Source: Corynebacterium heidelbergense (lineage in GTDB: Bacteria > Actinomycetota > Actinomycetes > Mycobacteriales > Mycobacteriaceae). Taken from it: a stretch of 64,000 nucleotides of DNA. The stretch covers positions 1,674,001 to 1,738,000 of the forward strand of contig NZ_CP063191.1 of assembly GCF_028609845.1 (NCBI RefSeq), read 5' to 3'. The notes beneath the pieces are model-generated. The model was not told the DNA's origin, did not search any database, and saw nothing but the letters and a program-made list of their open reading frames with translations. A program made the position numbers and the translations under genes. The number at the start of each line of letters is the position of its first letter. Within the stretch, counting starts at the first letter, position 1. Below are positions 9,691-18,293 of the stretch, one piece after another.

Positions 9691-11360
9691 CCCAAGCCCC
9701 TTCCTCCGCAGCCACCCCGGCCAGCGCTGCACCCACCCCGGCCAGCGCAGCCGCTGCGCCTGCGTCCAACAAGGCCTCCCCCCGTGCCGCCGCTAGCGGA
9801 AAGACCAACAGTCGCGCCACCAAACGCGGCGCCGAGGCCAACCCGCACAACAACGTTCCCCTCATCGTTGGCTGCCTCATGCTGGGCATGCTGCTCTCGG
9901 CGTTGGGGCAGATGATCTTCGCCACCGCGCTGCCCACCCTCGTCGGTGAACTGGGAGGGGTGGACCAAATGAGCTGGGTCATCACGATCTTCCTGCTCGC
10001 CATGACCATCTCCATGCCCATCTACGGCAAGATCGGCGACCAGGTGGGCCGGAAGCCGCTGTACCTCTTCGCCATTAGCGTGTTCCTGGTCGGCTCCGTC
10101 GTCGGCGCCACCGCACAGAGCATGACCACGATGATCGTGGCCCGTGGCATTCAGGGCCTCGGTGGCGGCGGGCTCATGGTGCTGTCCCAGGCGATCATGG
10201 CGGATGTTGTCCCCTCCCGCGAGCGCGGCCGCTACATGGGCGTGATGGGTGCCGTCTTCGGCCTGGCCTCCGTCATGGGCCCCCTCCTCGGCGGCTTCTT
10301 CACGGACGGGCCCGGTTGGCGTTGGGCACTGTGGTTCAACCTGCCGCTGGGACTGCTGGCCCTGCTATCCACGGCCTTTGCCCTGCACCTGCCGAAGCGG
10401 CGCTCCGGCGGCCGTCCCGATATCCTCGGCACCATCATCATGGCCATCGGCACCTCCGCGATCATTCTCACCGCGACCTGGGGTGGACGGCAGCACGCCT
10501 GGAACTCCCCCACGATCATCAGCCTCATCGCGGTGGCGATCGTCGCCACCATTGCCTTCGTCTTCGTCGAGCGCGCGGCGTCCAACCCGATCATCCCCAT
10601 GCAGCTGTTCACGGTACGCAACTTCGTTCTCACCACTACGGCAGGGCTCATCGTGGGCATCGCCATGTTCGGCACGCTTGGATACCTGCCCACCTACATC
10701 CAGATGACGCACGGCATGTCCCCCACCGCCGCTGGTCTGATGATGATCCCGATGATGGGCGGGATGATTCTCACGTCTGTCGTTGTTGGTCGGTACGTAA
10801 CCCGGACGGGCAACTACAAGTGGTTCCCGGTCATCGGCTCCGTCATTGTGGCCGGCGCGCTGGTGCTCATCGGTCACATGACTGCGGACGCCAGCCTTCT
10901 CCACCTCGGCCTCGTCCTCGCCATGTATGGACTGGGGCTGGGCATGATCATGCAGCTCCTGGTACTTATCGTGCAGAACAGCTTCCCCATCTCCATGGTG
11001 GGCACGGCCACCGCGTCCAACAACTTCTTCCGCCAGATCGGCGGAGCGCTGGGCGCGGCGATCGTGGGCTCCATCTTCACCCACCGGTTGACCGACTTGC
11101 TAGCCCAGCGATTGCCGGAAGCCCTGGCCAGCATGGGCCCGATGGCGAAGCCGTTCGCGGAGGGCTTCCGGCACGGCAGCTTGGGCAGCCTCACCCCGAG
11201 CACAGTGGACAAACTGCCGGATGCCCTCAACCATGCCGTGGTCACCAGCTACAACGACGCGCTAGTTCCAGTCATCGGGGCCATCGCCCCGGCGCTCATA
11301 CTGGCTGCCATGATCCTGAGCCTGGTTCGACACGAGAGCCTTAAGGAACGGGTGGAGTAA
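9687..11360 (+). CDS. MFS drug exporter, DHA2 (14-helix) family
   Basis: The 557-residue protein starts at the ATG at 9687, preceded by AAGGAAAGGA, and overlaps the TetR stop by 4 bp. After a 60-residue Ala/Pro/Ser-rich cytoplasmic leader come 14 predicted helices. Major facilitator motif A appears as [14 protein letters not shown] and the antiporter motif C as [13 protein letters not shown], placing it in the EmrB/QacA drug:proton antiporter group. It probably expels a hydrophobic or cationic toxin. The substrate is not predictable, and the repeated [19 protein letters not shown] leader is unusual for the family. Confidence 0.9.
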   Translation: MTQAPSSAATPASAAPTPASAAAAPASNKASPRAAASGKTNSRATKRGAEANPHNNVPLIVGCLMLGMLLSALGQMIFATALPTLVGELGGVDQMSWVITIFLLAMTISMPIYGKIGDQVGRKPLYLFAISVFLVGSVVGATAQSMTTMIVARGIQGLGGGGLMVLSQAIMADVVPSRERGRYMGVMGAVFGLASVMGPLLGGFFTDGPGWRWALWFNLPLGLLALLSTAFALHLPKRRSGGRPDILGTIIMAIGTSAIILTATWGGRQHAWNSPTIISLIAVAIVATIAFVFVERAASNPIIPMQLFTVRNFVLTTTAGLIVGIAMFGTLGYLPTYIQMTHGMSPTAAGLMMIPMMGGMILTSVVVGRYVTRTGNYKWFPVIGSVIVAGALVLIGHMTADASLLHLGLVLAMYGLGLGMIMQLLVLIVQNSFPISMVGTATASNNFFRQIGGALGAAIVGSIFTHRLTDLLAQRLPEALASMGPMAKPFAEGFRHGSLGSLTPSTVDKLPDALNHAVVTSYNDALVPVIGAIAPALILAAMILSLVRHESLKERVE

Positions 11361-11401
11361 CCCCTCCCCCTAAGTTGTCGGCTGCTCCCCCACCCCACTC
11401 C

Positions 11402-11444
11402 CCCCAGGACACGCCAAAAGGCCGGGTCCCTGGGGTGCTCTTTT
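11402..11444 (+). terminator. Probable terminator of the MFS gene
   Basis: CCCCAGGAC (11402-11410) pairs with GTCCCTGGGG (11426-11435) with one bulged base, and TGCTCTTTT follows. It lies about 40 nt after the MFS stop on the same strand. Confidence 0.5.
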
Positions 11445-11460
11445 GTCCCGGCGGCGCTGG

Positions 11461-11497
11461 GGTAGCTGCCGTCCTCAAAAGAAGGACGGCAGCTACC
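11461..11497. terminator. Perfect 15-bp hairpin between convergent units
   Basis: The 15-nt arms 11461-11475 and 11483-11497 are exactly complementary around a 7-nt CAAAAGA loop. It stands between the MFS gene (plus) and the peptide gene (minus). No T tract follows on either strand, so it may act as a backup barrier or RNA-stabilising end for both. Confidence 0.6.
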
Positions 11498-11510
11498 GTT
11501 CATGCGAGAG

Positions 11511-11535
11511 GAGAGAAAAGACCGGACCCGGTCTT
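11511..11535 (-). terminator. Rho-independent terminator of the peptide cluster
   Basis: On the minus strand AAGACCGG-GT-CCGGTCTT runs into TTTTCTCTC. It lies 20 nt after the stop of the 38-residue peptide gene and closes the small-protein cluster. Confidence 0.7.
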
Positions 11536-11554
11536 AGGAGGGGAAAACGGCGAT

Positions 11555-11671
11555 TTACAGGGCGCCGAAGATCTTGCCGATCGTACCGAGGATCGTCTTC
11601 ACGATCTCAACGGCGAAGTGCAGAGCGTCGGTGTCGAAGTAACCGGGGAAGGGGGTCTGACCAGTAGGCAT
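11555..11671 (-). CDS. 38-residue amphipathic peptide, PorA/PorH-like
   Basis: A short frame from ATG 11671 to TAA 11555 encodes 38 residues: a polar, Pro/Gly-rich start (MPTGQTPFPGYFDTD) and then one continuous predicted helix with hydrophobic positions every three to four residues, ending IGKIFGAL. It has no signal peptide. GAAAGGA stands 11 nt before the ATG, and a T-tailed terminator follows. Size, lack of a signal peptide and a C-terminal amphipathic helix match the pattern of corynebacterial outer-membrane porins PorA and PorH, but there is no clear sequence identity that I can see. It is the last gene of a minus-strand cluster of small or secreted proteins. Confidence 0.7.
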   Translation of the reverse strand: MPTGQTPFPGYFDTDALHFAVEIVKTILGTIGKIFGAL

Positions 11672-11752
11672 GAGAAACAGTGTCCTTTCGGGAGAATATT
11701 GGGAGAGAAAAGGGATCTGTGGGGCTACCGCAGAAGGCTGGGTGGCGCGGGC

Positions 11753-12400
11753 TTAGGCGGCCGGGCCGATGGTGATGATGGAGTCGGCGTTGTTGTAGTC
11801 AGTCCATGCAGCCAGCGGGGGAACCGTCTTGCACTGCAGAACGCAGGATTCGTCGACTTTGTTGGGGCGACCGTCGCGGCCCACATCGTCGGCCGAGTAC
11901 ACCGCAGGAGCAGCTACAACTTTTTCTCCTTCACTAGCCCGGGTAGGGATAGAAACTCGAAGGTTGATGTTGAGCTTTCCATCATCGGTAGCCTTGTAGG
12001 TCTGCCAAGTGTAGACCCCCCAATCCTTACCGGAGCCAGCTTCTCGCAGAGTGATGCGTACGGTGTAGAACTTCCCGGGAGCAAAACCAGTTGCGGTAGA
12101 TTGCACCCGGGCATAGCGTTCGCCACCTTCGTTGAGATGCCCCGGAACACGAGCGGGGATGGAATGATCACCGTCAGTATCGTCCGTGAAGGAGACGGAG
12201 GGGATCTCGCCTTCAGAGTGGCCCGGGTCGACCGGGGACTCGATGACCTGGGTGGGGTCCCACCAGGGGCGACCATCGCCAAAGGTGGAGGAGGACGGGA
12301 CGGAGGAACCGGAGGACTGTGCTGCCGCAGTTCCTGCACCGCCAACTACGGCGGCTAGAGCAAGGGCAATGCCTGCTGCGCGAGTTGCTGTACGCTTCAC
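11753..12400 (-). CDS. Secreted protein of unknown function, 215 aa
   Basis: The GTG at 12400 gives a protein starting VKRTATRAAGIALALAAVVGG with a clear Sec signal peptide and a likely cleavage after AAA before QSSGSS. The mature part starts with a Ser-rich, probably disordered stretch, then alternates strand-like segments (FAPGKFYTVRITL, NINLRVSIP) suggesting an immunoglobulin-like beta sandwich, and contains two cysteines (ESCVLQCK) that could form a disulfide. AAGGA stands 11 nt before the GTG. I do not recognise the family. It lies between the 38- and 48-residue peptide genes, so it may be exported with them or act at the same cell-surface site. Confidence 0.75.
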   Translation of the reverse strand: MKRTATRAAGIALALAAVVGGAGTAAAQSSGSSVPSSSTFGDGRPWWDPTQVIESPVDPGHSEGEIPSVSFTDDTDGDHSIPARVPGHLNEGGERYARVQSTATGFAPGKFYTVRITLREAGSGKDWGVYTWQTYKATDDGKLNINLRVSIPTRASEGEKVVAAPAVYSADDVGRDGRPNKVDESCVLQCKTVPPLAAWTDYNNADSIITIGPAA

Positions 12401-12561
12401 GTTTTCGAATCCTTTTCGGAAGTGAACCGCCGCGAGTGGTGGGCGGCGGTGATCAATGCGGATGTGTTCTTCTGGGGGGGGGAAGCCACCGGGGGCCATG
12501 GGGGGAGGACGGGAGGACCCGGGGGCTTTGATGCGTCGTACGGTCGGTGAACGACGGCTTG

Positions 12562-12708
12562 CTAGACGATGCCGGCAGCGAAGCCGAGCATGGCCTTGAT
12601 GGCCTCGATGAGGGAGGGGCCGACCTCCTGGAACCAGTGGAAGACCGGGATCGGGTCATGCGGCGGATCCAGGGGGTACTTGGCGTTGGGATCGGTATCT
12701 GCACCCAT
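12562..12708 (-). CDS. 48-residue amphipathic peptide, PorA/PorH-like
   Basis: ATG 12708 to TAG 12562 encodes 48 residues, with a strong AAGGAG site 9 nt before the ATG. The N-terminal half is acidic and Pro-rich (MGADTDPNAKYPLDPPHDP); the C-terminal half, from FHWFQEVGPSLIEAIKAM to the end GFAAGIV, forms an amphipathic helix. No signal peptide is present. It resembles the 38-residue neighbour in plan rather than in identity. Like PorA it has a serine in the helical part (Ser32), the kind of residue that carries mycolic acid in corynebacterial porins; modification here is only a possibility. The frame remains open upstream of the ATG but that part has no plausible start or ribosome site. Confidence 0.75.
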   Translation of the reverse strand: MGADTDPNAKYPLDPPHDPIPVFHWFQEVGPSLIEAIKAMLGFAAGIV

Positions 12709-12777
12709 GTGCGGGAACTCCTTGTTCGTGTTTTGTGTTGTGTACGCGGTGAAGCCGGGAGGGAAAACCTTGCCACC

Positions 12778-12811
12778 AAAAAAGAGTGCCGCGCACGCCG
12801 TGGCGCGCGGC
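12778..12811 (-). terminator. Terminator of the 92-aa secreted-protein gene
   Basis: On the minus strand GCCGCGC (12805-12811) pairs with GCGCGGC (12788-12794), and ACTCTTTTTT follows. It lies 25 nt after the stop at 12836. Confidence 0.7.
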
Positions 12812-12835
12812 CGTGGGCTGAAAGGGGTCGGGAGA

Positions 12836-13114
12836 CTAGCCGACCAGCGCGGTGACGAGACCCAGGATGGCGGAAGCCAGGCCGGATAGGGACTCGACGG
12901 AACCGGTGACATTGTCAGCGGTGATCTCGGAGGACAGGGCCTCAGCGGAACCCTGCGGCTTCTCGTCGGTGGTCGGCTGCTCGACGCCGGAGACCGGGGA
13001 GGTCGGAGCGGTCTCAGCTGCAGAAGCCGTAGCAACGGTGACCGGAGCGGCAATGGCGGTGGCCAGCATGCCAGCAGCAGCGAAACGACGGAAGGAAACA
13101 GTACGGGTAGACAT
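12836..13114 (-). CDS. Small secreted protein with C-terminal amphipathic helix, 92 aa
   Basis: The ATG at 13114 is preceded by AAGGAG at 5 nt. Residues 1-32 are a Sec signal peptide (positive start, AAAGMLATAIAAPVTVATASAA) with cleavage expected before ETAPTSP. The mature protein of about 60 residues is acidic and Pro/Thr/Ser-rich, then ends in a hydrophobic amphipathic helix (SLSGLASAILGLVTALVG). Size and design recall the corynebacterial PorB/PorC anion porins, which are about 100 residues and carry signal peptides, but I cannot show homology. It is the first gene of the minus-strand small-protein cluster. Confidence 0.75.
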   Translation of the reverse strand: MSTRTVSFRRFAAAGMLATAIAAPVTVATASAAETAPTSPVSGVEQPTTDEKPQGSAEALSSEITADNVTGSVESLSGLASAILGLVTALVG

Positions 13115-13603
13115 GTGACTCCTTGAGAGATGGATTTTCTGCAATGTTCGAGGAACCTGTAACGGAATGAGTTTCCGCATCGTTCCCATGGTTCGGTGAT
13201 GTTATTACATACACCCGGGGGATGCAGGGGGAGGTTTTGTCTGATCCAACACAGATCACTCCAAGGTGTGATACTCCTCTCAATTGTGCCACAATGGGAA
13301 CTGCAGACCTGTGCAGAAATAGGCCCCAAACTGGGGAAACATAACATTTCAATCGATTCGCAAACTTATATATTTAAGTGCAATCGGATTGCAATCCTTT
13401 GAAGTAGGCTGTGCAGGGGTGCCAGTGAGTTGCCAAACCGGGTCAAGAGCCCCTTTGCCAAGGGGCCTTTTGAGGGGCCCTCTGGGGAATGTTTGAACAT
13501 GGTTCGGCGGGATGGATGAGGCTGCGCAGCGGGCCGGGGGGCAGACGAGGTGGCGAGGGCTTGACTAGTCCTCGGGGGAGCAAGGCGCTAGCGTCTGACG
13601 GCG
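13115..13603. promoter_or_regulatory. Leader/promoter region of the small-protein cluster
   Basis: No gene is visible in these 489 bp. The stretch 13335-13395 is the most AT-rich in the neighbourhood and offers several -10-like hexamers on the minus strand toward the cluster, which would imply a leader of about 250 nt. It contains the perfect palindrome TGCAAT-CGG-ATTGCA (13379-13393), and nearer the gene an inverted repeat TGATC-N7-GATCA (13242-13258); both are possible operators. A second -10 candidate lies near 13207-13212. Confidence 0.4.
13449..13471. terminator. Hairpin after the gad pseudogene
   Basis: GCCCCTT (13449-13455) pairs with AAGGGGC (13460-13466) around TGCC; CTTTT follows on the plus strand and TCTT on the minus strand. 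It may be the former terminator of the decayed glutamate decarboxylase gene. Confidence 0.45.
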
Positions 13604-14636
13604 CTAGTGGGTGAAAGCCCCTGGTTGGGCTGGGCCCGGGGATGGAGCGTCCAGGCTCTCCAGATAGTCGACCTCCGTCTCGAAATCACGGAGCGGTTTG
13701 GATGCCAAGTCGCGGTTAAACCGGTTACGCACAACGATGCGCTGTACCGTCAGCCCGCCCTATTCGTCTGGCATGGGATAAGCGGGCACGAGCCAGCCCT
13801 TGATCCTCAGGCGCTCCGAGAGGTCGTTCAGGTTTTAGTGCCGTGGCTCCTCCGTGAGATACCACGCGAAAACGGGGATGTCCCCGCCGTCGTTCGACAA
13901 CTTGAACTGCGGCATCCGGCCGATCTCCGCGGCCAGGTAGCGGGCCACGTCCTGCGAGTACGACTACACCTTGCGGTAACCCTCAAACCCCAAACGCACG
14001 AACAAGTAGTACTGCAGAAGCACCTGGCTGCCAGGCCGGGATAGACCAGACCGTACTTGTGCCCAAACGGGGAGATAGAGGCCACTCGGTCCACCCCGGA
14101 AGTCCCACTCCAACCCGGCTTGGAGGACGGAGGCGACCATCGCGCCGGAGGCACCGTCGACGCGGATGGGGATGTCCCAGCCGCGCTCGGTTTCGATGGC
14201 GTCCGAAACATCGGCAATCTGCACCACCGGCTCATACATGCCGGTGTCTGTCACCCCCATGATCGCGACCACACCGATCGTGTTCTCGTCGACGTAGGCA
14301 TCGAGGTCGTGACCGTCAAGGACTTGGTGCTCCATTGAGATCGGCACGTAGCGGGGTTCCACTTCGAAGTGATTGCAACTTGTAGCGGCGCGTTCCGATC
14401 TCGGCGGTTTGGGGGTACTCGTTTTTGTCGATCATGTTCTCGCCGTCAGTCTCTAGGTAGAGCCGACGGGCGCGATCGCCCATCCACGTGCTGACGAACG
14501 TCGCTAGATTTAGCCGCGCGTTTCCATCGAGCATGGCCACGTCGTGCACGAGCTGGTAGGCCGTTTGCGGATCCGTTTCACCGCTGGGAATTTCAAACTT
14601 GTCGAGCGGAAGGCGCGAACCGTGCCGAGCCGCCAA
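13604..14636 (-). pseudogene. gad: Glutamate decarboxylase, decayed
   Basis: Translation pieces match the pyridoxal-phosphate enzyme glutamate decarboxylase in order. The N-terminal part (FEIPSGETDPQTAYQLVHD, LDGNARLNLATFVSTWM, NEYPQTAEIG) ends near 14390 and jumps, with a frame change, to FEVEPRYVPIS, so about 70 codons including the usual cofactor region are missing. VVAIMGVTDTGMYEP and IRVDGASGAMVASVLQ follow, then SISPFGHKYGLVYPGL, where the HK carries the former PLP lysine, in another frame; a second deletion of roughly 40 codons joins it to SRPGSQVLLQYYLF. The C-terminus is in frame but broken by stops at 13964-13966 (TAG), 13835-13837 (TAA) and 13760-13762 (TAG) before the natural end. 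The enzyme would consume a proton converting glutamate to GABA; this copy cannot be functional. The surviving identity suggests the loss is fairly recent. Confidence 0.9.
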
Positions 14637-14760
14637 GGGATTGACGTCAATTTGATCCTGCGCGTCGTCATTGTTGGAATGGGGAATGCCCTGGGGTCTG
14701 GGAGCGGTTGTTCTAGGTTTTCCCGGCTACGTCAGTAATGGCGGATCTCCTGTGGGTGTT

Positions 14761-15384
14761 TCAGGGGGCCTCTTGCTCCCGGGAGGGGTGGGCGGGCCCG
14801 CCACCCAGAATATGCTCCATTTTGAGCAGGTCGCGCCACATTCCCTTCTTTGACCCGTACTCCATCTGCGCCATGCGGTGCAACACGCCAACTTCCTCGA
14901 AACCGCGGGACTTGTGCAGCTTCACGGATCCCGTGTTCTCCGGGAAGATGGAGGAATGCAGGGCCCAGTAACCCTGTGCGGTGGCGGCGTCCATAAGCGC
15001 GTCGAGCAGACGCCCGGCGATGCCCTTACCCAGCGCGTCCTTGGCCACGTAGATGGAATCTTCGACCACGCCGTGAAAGACGTGGCGATGGCTGGAGGGG
15101 GAGGCGGAGACCCACCCGAGAATCTTGGCGTTATCGTCTTCCGCGACGAAGGTGAGGCTGGGGATCCGGTTGGCGATGAACTCCGGCCAATCGGGTGCGG
15201 TCCCTTCGAAGGTGGCCTCCCCGGTATCCATGCCTTGCTGCAGGATCTCCCGGACCTGCGGGTAATCCGTCTCGTCCATGGCCCGGATGGCCACATTGCC
15301 AATGCGGTCAATGGGGGCAGCGTGGGTGACCTTCCGATCTGCGCCGCCGTCGCCGCTCGGGGTGCCTTCGTGTGCAGAAGCCAT
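14761..15384 (-). CDS. GNAT N-acetyltransferase, phosphinothricin/MnaT-like
   Basis: A 207-residue GNAT-fold protein. After a 30-residue polar extension come VAIRAMDETDYPQVREILQQG (motif C), GWVSASPSSHRHVFHGVVEDSIYV, and the acetyl-CoA loop VAKDALGKGIAGRLLDALM, followed by SVKLHKSRGFEEVG. This pattern fits the phosphinothricin/methionine-sulfone acetyltransferase group, which acetylates small amino-acid analogues. Whether a toxin, an amino acid or another amine is the true substrate is open. It is downstream of phoH2 on the same strand with a 146-bp gap and may have its own promoter. Confidence 0.85.
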   Translation of the reverse strand: MASAHEGTPSGDGGADRKVTHAAPIDRIGNVAIRAMDETDYPQVREILQQGMDTGEATFEGTAPDWPEFIANRIPSLTFVAEDDNAKILGWVSASPSSHRHVFHGVVEDSIYVAKDALGKGIAGRLLDALMDAATAQGYWALHSSIFPENTGSVKLHKSRGFEEVGVLHRMAQMEYGSKKGMWRDLLKMEHILGGGPAHPSREQEAP

Positions 15385-15530
15385 GAAGGAATTGTGCCCT
15401 ATCCGCCGGAGTGGCCGCTACCCTGCCACCACCTTCGGCAGTTCACGGGCGAACCTCAACGAGTTGGAAACACCGGACGGTGGTGGGCAATGACGGAGCC
15501 ACCCGACGGGCGGCCCTCCCCCGGGGATGG

Positions 15531-16904
15531 CTATCCGTTCTCCAACAGGTTGGTGACCAATTCGGCGATGGCGGAACGCTCAGATCGCTTGAGAGTCACG
15601 TGGGCAAACAGCGGGTTGCCCTTCAGTTTTTCGATGACCGCTTGAATCCCGTCGTGGCGGCCGACCCGCAAGTTGTCGCGTTGGGCCACGTCATGGGTGA
15701 GGACAACGCGGGAGTTACGGCCGAGTCGCGACAGGACGGTAAGCAGCACGTTGCGCTCGAGGGACTGGGCCTCGTCCACGATGACGAAGCTATCGTTCAA
15801 GCTGCGACCACGGATATGGGTTAGCGGGAGCACCTCTAGGATGTTTCGGGAATCCACTTCCTCCAGAACGTTGTCGCTGACCACCCCCTCCAAGGTGTCG
15901 TAAACCGCCTGCGCCCAGGGGTTCATCTTCTCCGTCTCGCTGCCCGGCAGGTACCCCAGGTTCTGCCCACCCACCGCATACAGAGGGCGGAACACAACGA
16001 TCCGCTTATGCTGACGCCGTTCCAGGACGGCCTCCAATCCAGCGCATAGGGCGAGGGCAGATTTGCCGGTACCCGCGCTGCCGCCGAGCGAGACAATCCC
16101 CACCTCGTTGTCGAGCAGAAGGTCTAAGGCCACGCGCTGTTGGGCGCTGCGTCCCCGAATGCCGAATGCCTCCAGGTCCGTAGGGATCTGCTGAACCATC
16201 CCGTCGGCGGTGACGCGTGCAAGAACGGATTGACTGCCGGCGGTGAGCTGCAGGCCACAGTGCACGGGCAGCTCGTCGATTTCCTGACCGTCCACGCTGA
16301 CCACGCCGGTGAGGTCGGCCTCGCCCTCCTCGTAGATCTCGTCGATCACTTCAGAGGGCACCTCAGCCCGGGCCATGCCGCTGTACCCGGTGAACACCAC
16401 GTCTTGGGCGTGGTACTCATCGGCGGGCAAGCCCACCGCCCCGGCTTTCACACGCAAGGGGACGTCCTTCGTCACCAGGGTGACCGCATGCCCCTCCATT
16501 TGCAGGTTGAGAGCACAGGCCAGGATGCGGTGGTCATTCTCGGTCGAGCGCAACCCAGCAGGAAGAACTGCGGGGTTGACGTGATTCAGCTCTACCTGGA
16601 CGGTGCCGCCCTGGGCATTGACGAGGCACGGCTGATCCAGCCGCCCGTGGGTGTGCCGAACGTCCTCCAGCAGGCGCAGAGCCTGGCGGGCAAACCACCC
16701 GAGCTCTGGGTGATGGCGCTTGGCTTCCAACTCGCTGACCACCACGACGGGAAGGATGATGGAGTGCTCGGCGAACTTCGTCAGGGCCCACGGGTCCGAC
16801 AGGAGAACGGACGTATCAATGATGTAGGTTCGGGTCCCGCTTGCGCCGTCCGTGTAATCCGGGGCCGTGTTGTCGGGTTGATGGGTACTGGTGGTGAGCA
16901 TCAT
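15531..16904 (-). CDS. phoH2: PhoH family protein with N-terminal PIN domain (PhoH2)
   Basis: The 457 residues combine an N-terminal PIN (VapC-type RNase) domain, starting [19 protein letters not shown] with acidic residues at the expected places (D in IDTS, E in VVSELEAKR), and a C-terminal PhoH ATPase domain with Walker [13 protein letters not shown] and Walker [12 protein letters not shown]. Mycobacterial PhoH2 with this plan is an ATP-dependent RNA helicase/RNase. AAGGAG lies upstream of the ATG, and GATACT about 25 bases further upstream may be the -10. The start could be either of two adjacent ATG codons. It is transcribed toward the GNAT gene. Confidence 0.92.
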   Translation of the reverse strand: MMLTTSTHQPDNTAPDYTDGASGTRTYIIDTSVLLSDPWALTKFAEHSIILPVVVVSELEAKRHHPELGWFARQALRLLEDVRHTHGRLDQPCLVNAQGGTVQVELNHVNPAVLPAGLRSTENDHRILACALNLQMEGHAVTLVTKDVPLRVKAGAVGLPADEYHAQDVVFTGYSGMARAEVPSEVIDEIYEEGEADLTGVVSVDGQEIDELPVHCGLQLTAGSQSVLARVTADGMVQQIPTDLEAFGIRGRSAQQRVALDLLLDNEVGIVSLGGSAGTGKSALALCAGLEAVLERRQHKRIVVFRPLYAVGGQNLGYLPGSETEKMNPWAQAVYDTLEGVVSDNVLEEVDSRNILEVLPLTHIRGRSLNDSFVIVDEAQSLERNVLLTVLSRLGRNSRVVLTHDVAQRDNLRVGRHDGIQAVIEKLKGNPLFAHVTLKRSERSAIAELVTNLLENG

Positions 16905-17343
16905 GCGGGCTGCCTGCTCCTTCGAGCGTTAGAAGTATCCTCTGCTAGGCTCGCAGGTCAGCCGCGCAACTGGCCGACCTTGGCCTGTCCACGCCGTCGT
17001 CGTGCCAAGTCCTTCATGCCGCGGCGCGTACCCCCAAGCTAAGCCGCCGGGTCAAAAATTACATGGGTGTCAGATGAACGTTCCGTGAATAGCCACCCCA
17101 CCTTTCCCGATTGCCACACCCGCACTGCTGCAGGTCCGGTTCACCAACCCTTCGCCCGTGCTGCCACCGTGCAGCCCTTACCGCCTTGCCCCCGCCACAC
17201 CTAAGCAGCGCCACACCTTCTCTCCCCCCCCTCCCTACTTCCTCTCCCCTCAGAAACGGCGAACCCCCTCCGCGTGGACCTGACGCGCACTTTGGCGACT
17301 GGACGACGGGGAAGGGGCAAGCGATGTCGAGCTGTAGCCGGTG
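16905..17343. other. Intergenic region without a recognisable gene
   Basis: The phoH2 promoter is expected near 16920-16960. From 17150 to 17270 the plus strand is strikingly pyrimidine-rich, with long C/T runs. No frame resembles a protein, and I see no clear terminator for the lipoprotein gene that ends at 17344. Confidence 0.5.
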
Positions 17344-17943
17344 CTACATCTTCTCAACATTGGCGGAGTACTCACCGTTGCCGTCATCGGCCCAGGTGAT
17401 CTTGCCGTTCTGGAACATCTGGGTCCAGCCGCTCATGGCATTGCCTTCCTCGGGCGCGGTGGGTAGACCCAGTTCGCTGTCTAGGGCCCCTTCGTCGGCC
17501 CAGGTCTCACCGATCTTCCCGATCAGGGGCACAGCGCCGGTCTCCTTAGAGTAAGTCATCCAGCCCTTATCGAAGCTGGCAAGGGTTTTACCATCCTTCT
17601 CATCGACGCTCTTCAGGGCACCGAATTCACCGGACTCCCGACCGGCGTTCTCCCATGCGGCGTCGATGTCCTTGGGGAGCTGCACGGACTGCCCGTCGGC
17701 AGTCTTAGCCTCCACCATTTCTGCACCGTCCGGCATGCCGGACTCGGAAGAGTTCATCTCGTCAGCCGCTGAGCCAGCGGCTGAGGTGGCATCATCTGCT
17801 ACAGATCCCGCCGCAGAGGTGGCATCGTTGGCGGCGTCCTCCGTCTCAGAACAGGCTGCCACGCCAAGGGTAAGGGCCGCACCTGCTGCTACAGCAACAG
17901 CTGCGCGGCGGGTGGTGTGGAGGTAGGAATTACGAATAGTCAT
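17344..17943 (-). CDS. Lipoprotein with LGFP repeats
   Basis: The 199-residue protein starts with a signal peptide ending in the lipobox GVAAC, so Cys31 is the lipidated residue of the mature lipoprotein. A Ser/Ala/Asp-rich spacer follows with two copies of an 11-residue repeat (DATSAAGSVAD and DATSAAGSAAD). The rest holds LGFP-type repeats, seen as LGLPTAPEEGNAMSGWTQMF followed by QNGKITW. LGFP modules occur in corynebacterial envelope proteins such as mycolyltransferases and are thought to hold proteins to the cell wall. GAAAGGA stands 11 nt before the ATG. No enzymatic domain is visible. Confidence 0.85.
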   Translation of the reverse strand: MTIRNSYLHTTRRAAVAVAAGAALTLGVAACSETEDAANDATSAAGSVADDATSAAGSAADEMNSSESGMPDGAEMVEAKTADGQSVQLPKDIDAAWENAGRESGEFGALKSVDEKDGKTLASFDKGWMTYSKETGAVPLIGKIGETWADEGALDSELGLPTAPEEGNAMSGWTQMFQNGKITWADDGNGEYSANVEKM

Positions 17944-18293
17944 ATGGTTCTCGGTCCTTTCACCGTTTTTGAACGTCTGGCCTTATGTCGGCGGGAACGC
18001 AAACCAACCGTGTACGGTGGGCCGACCCGCTTCCTTCGCAACGCAAAAGATCGGGCGACCGTGGAGTTGCGCTCGACCATCCCAGGCCTTCCCTCGTTTC
18101 TACCAGAACACGGCAGTCCTGGGGACAACTCCTGCCTACGAGATGCAACTGTCCGGCCTGTCCGCCGCCTGACGATGCACAGAATCGGCCAATGCCCCCC
18201 TCTTAAACCGTCCGCCCCGGACGGGACGTTGAGCAGCGGGTAACCGCGCCTCTCCCACCCTCCCCCAGGCGCCTTCTGGCACCTAGCAACTCG
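17944..18293. other. Intergenic region with a weak minus-strand terminator
   Basis: These 350 bp separate two minus-strand genes. CCGTCC-GCCCC-GGACGG (18208-18224) forms a hairpin followed on the minus strand by TTTAAG and may terminate the LysR-domain gene that ends at 18294. The part next to 17943 should carry the lipoprotein promoter, but I cannot assign it. No gene is visible. Confidence 0.4.

Noticed and set aside
13196..13402. Short plus-strand frame in the promoter region of the peptide cluster
   Set aside because: It crosses the AT-rich control region and has no ribosome site or family resemblance.
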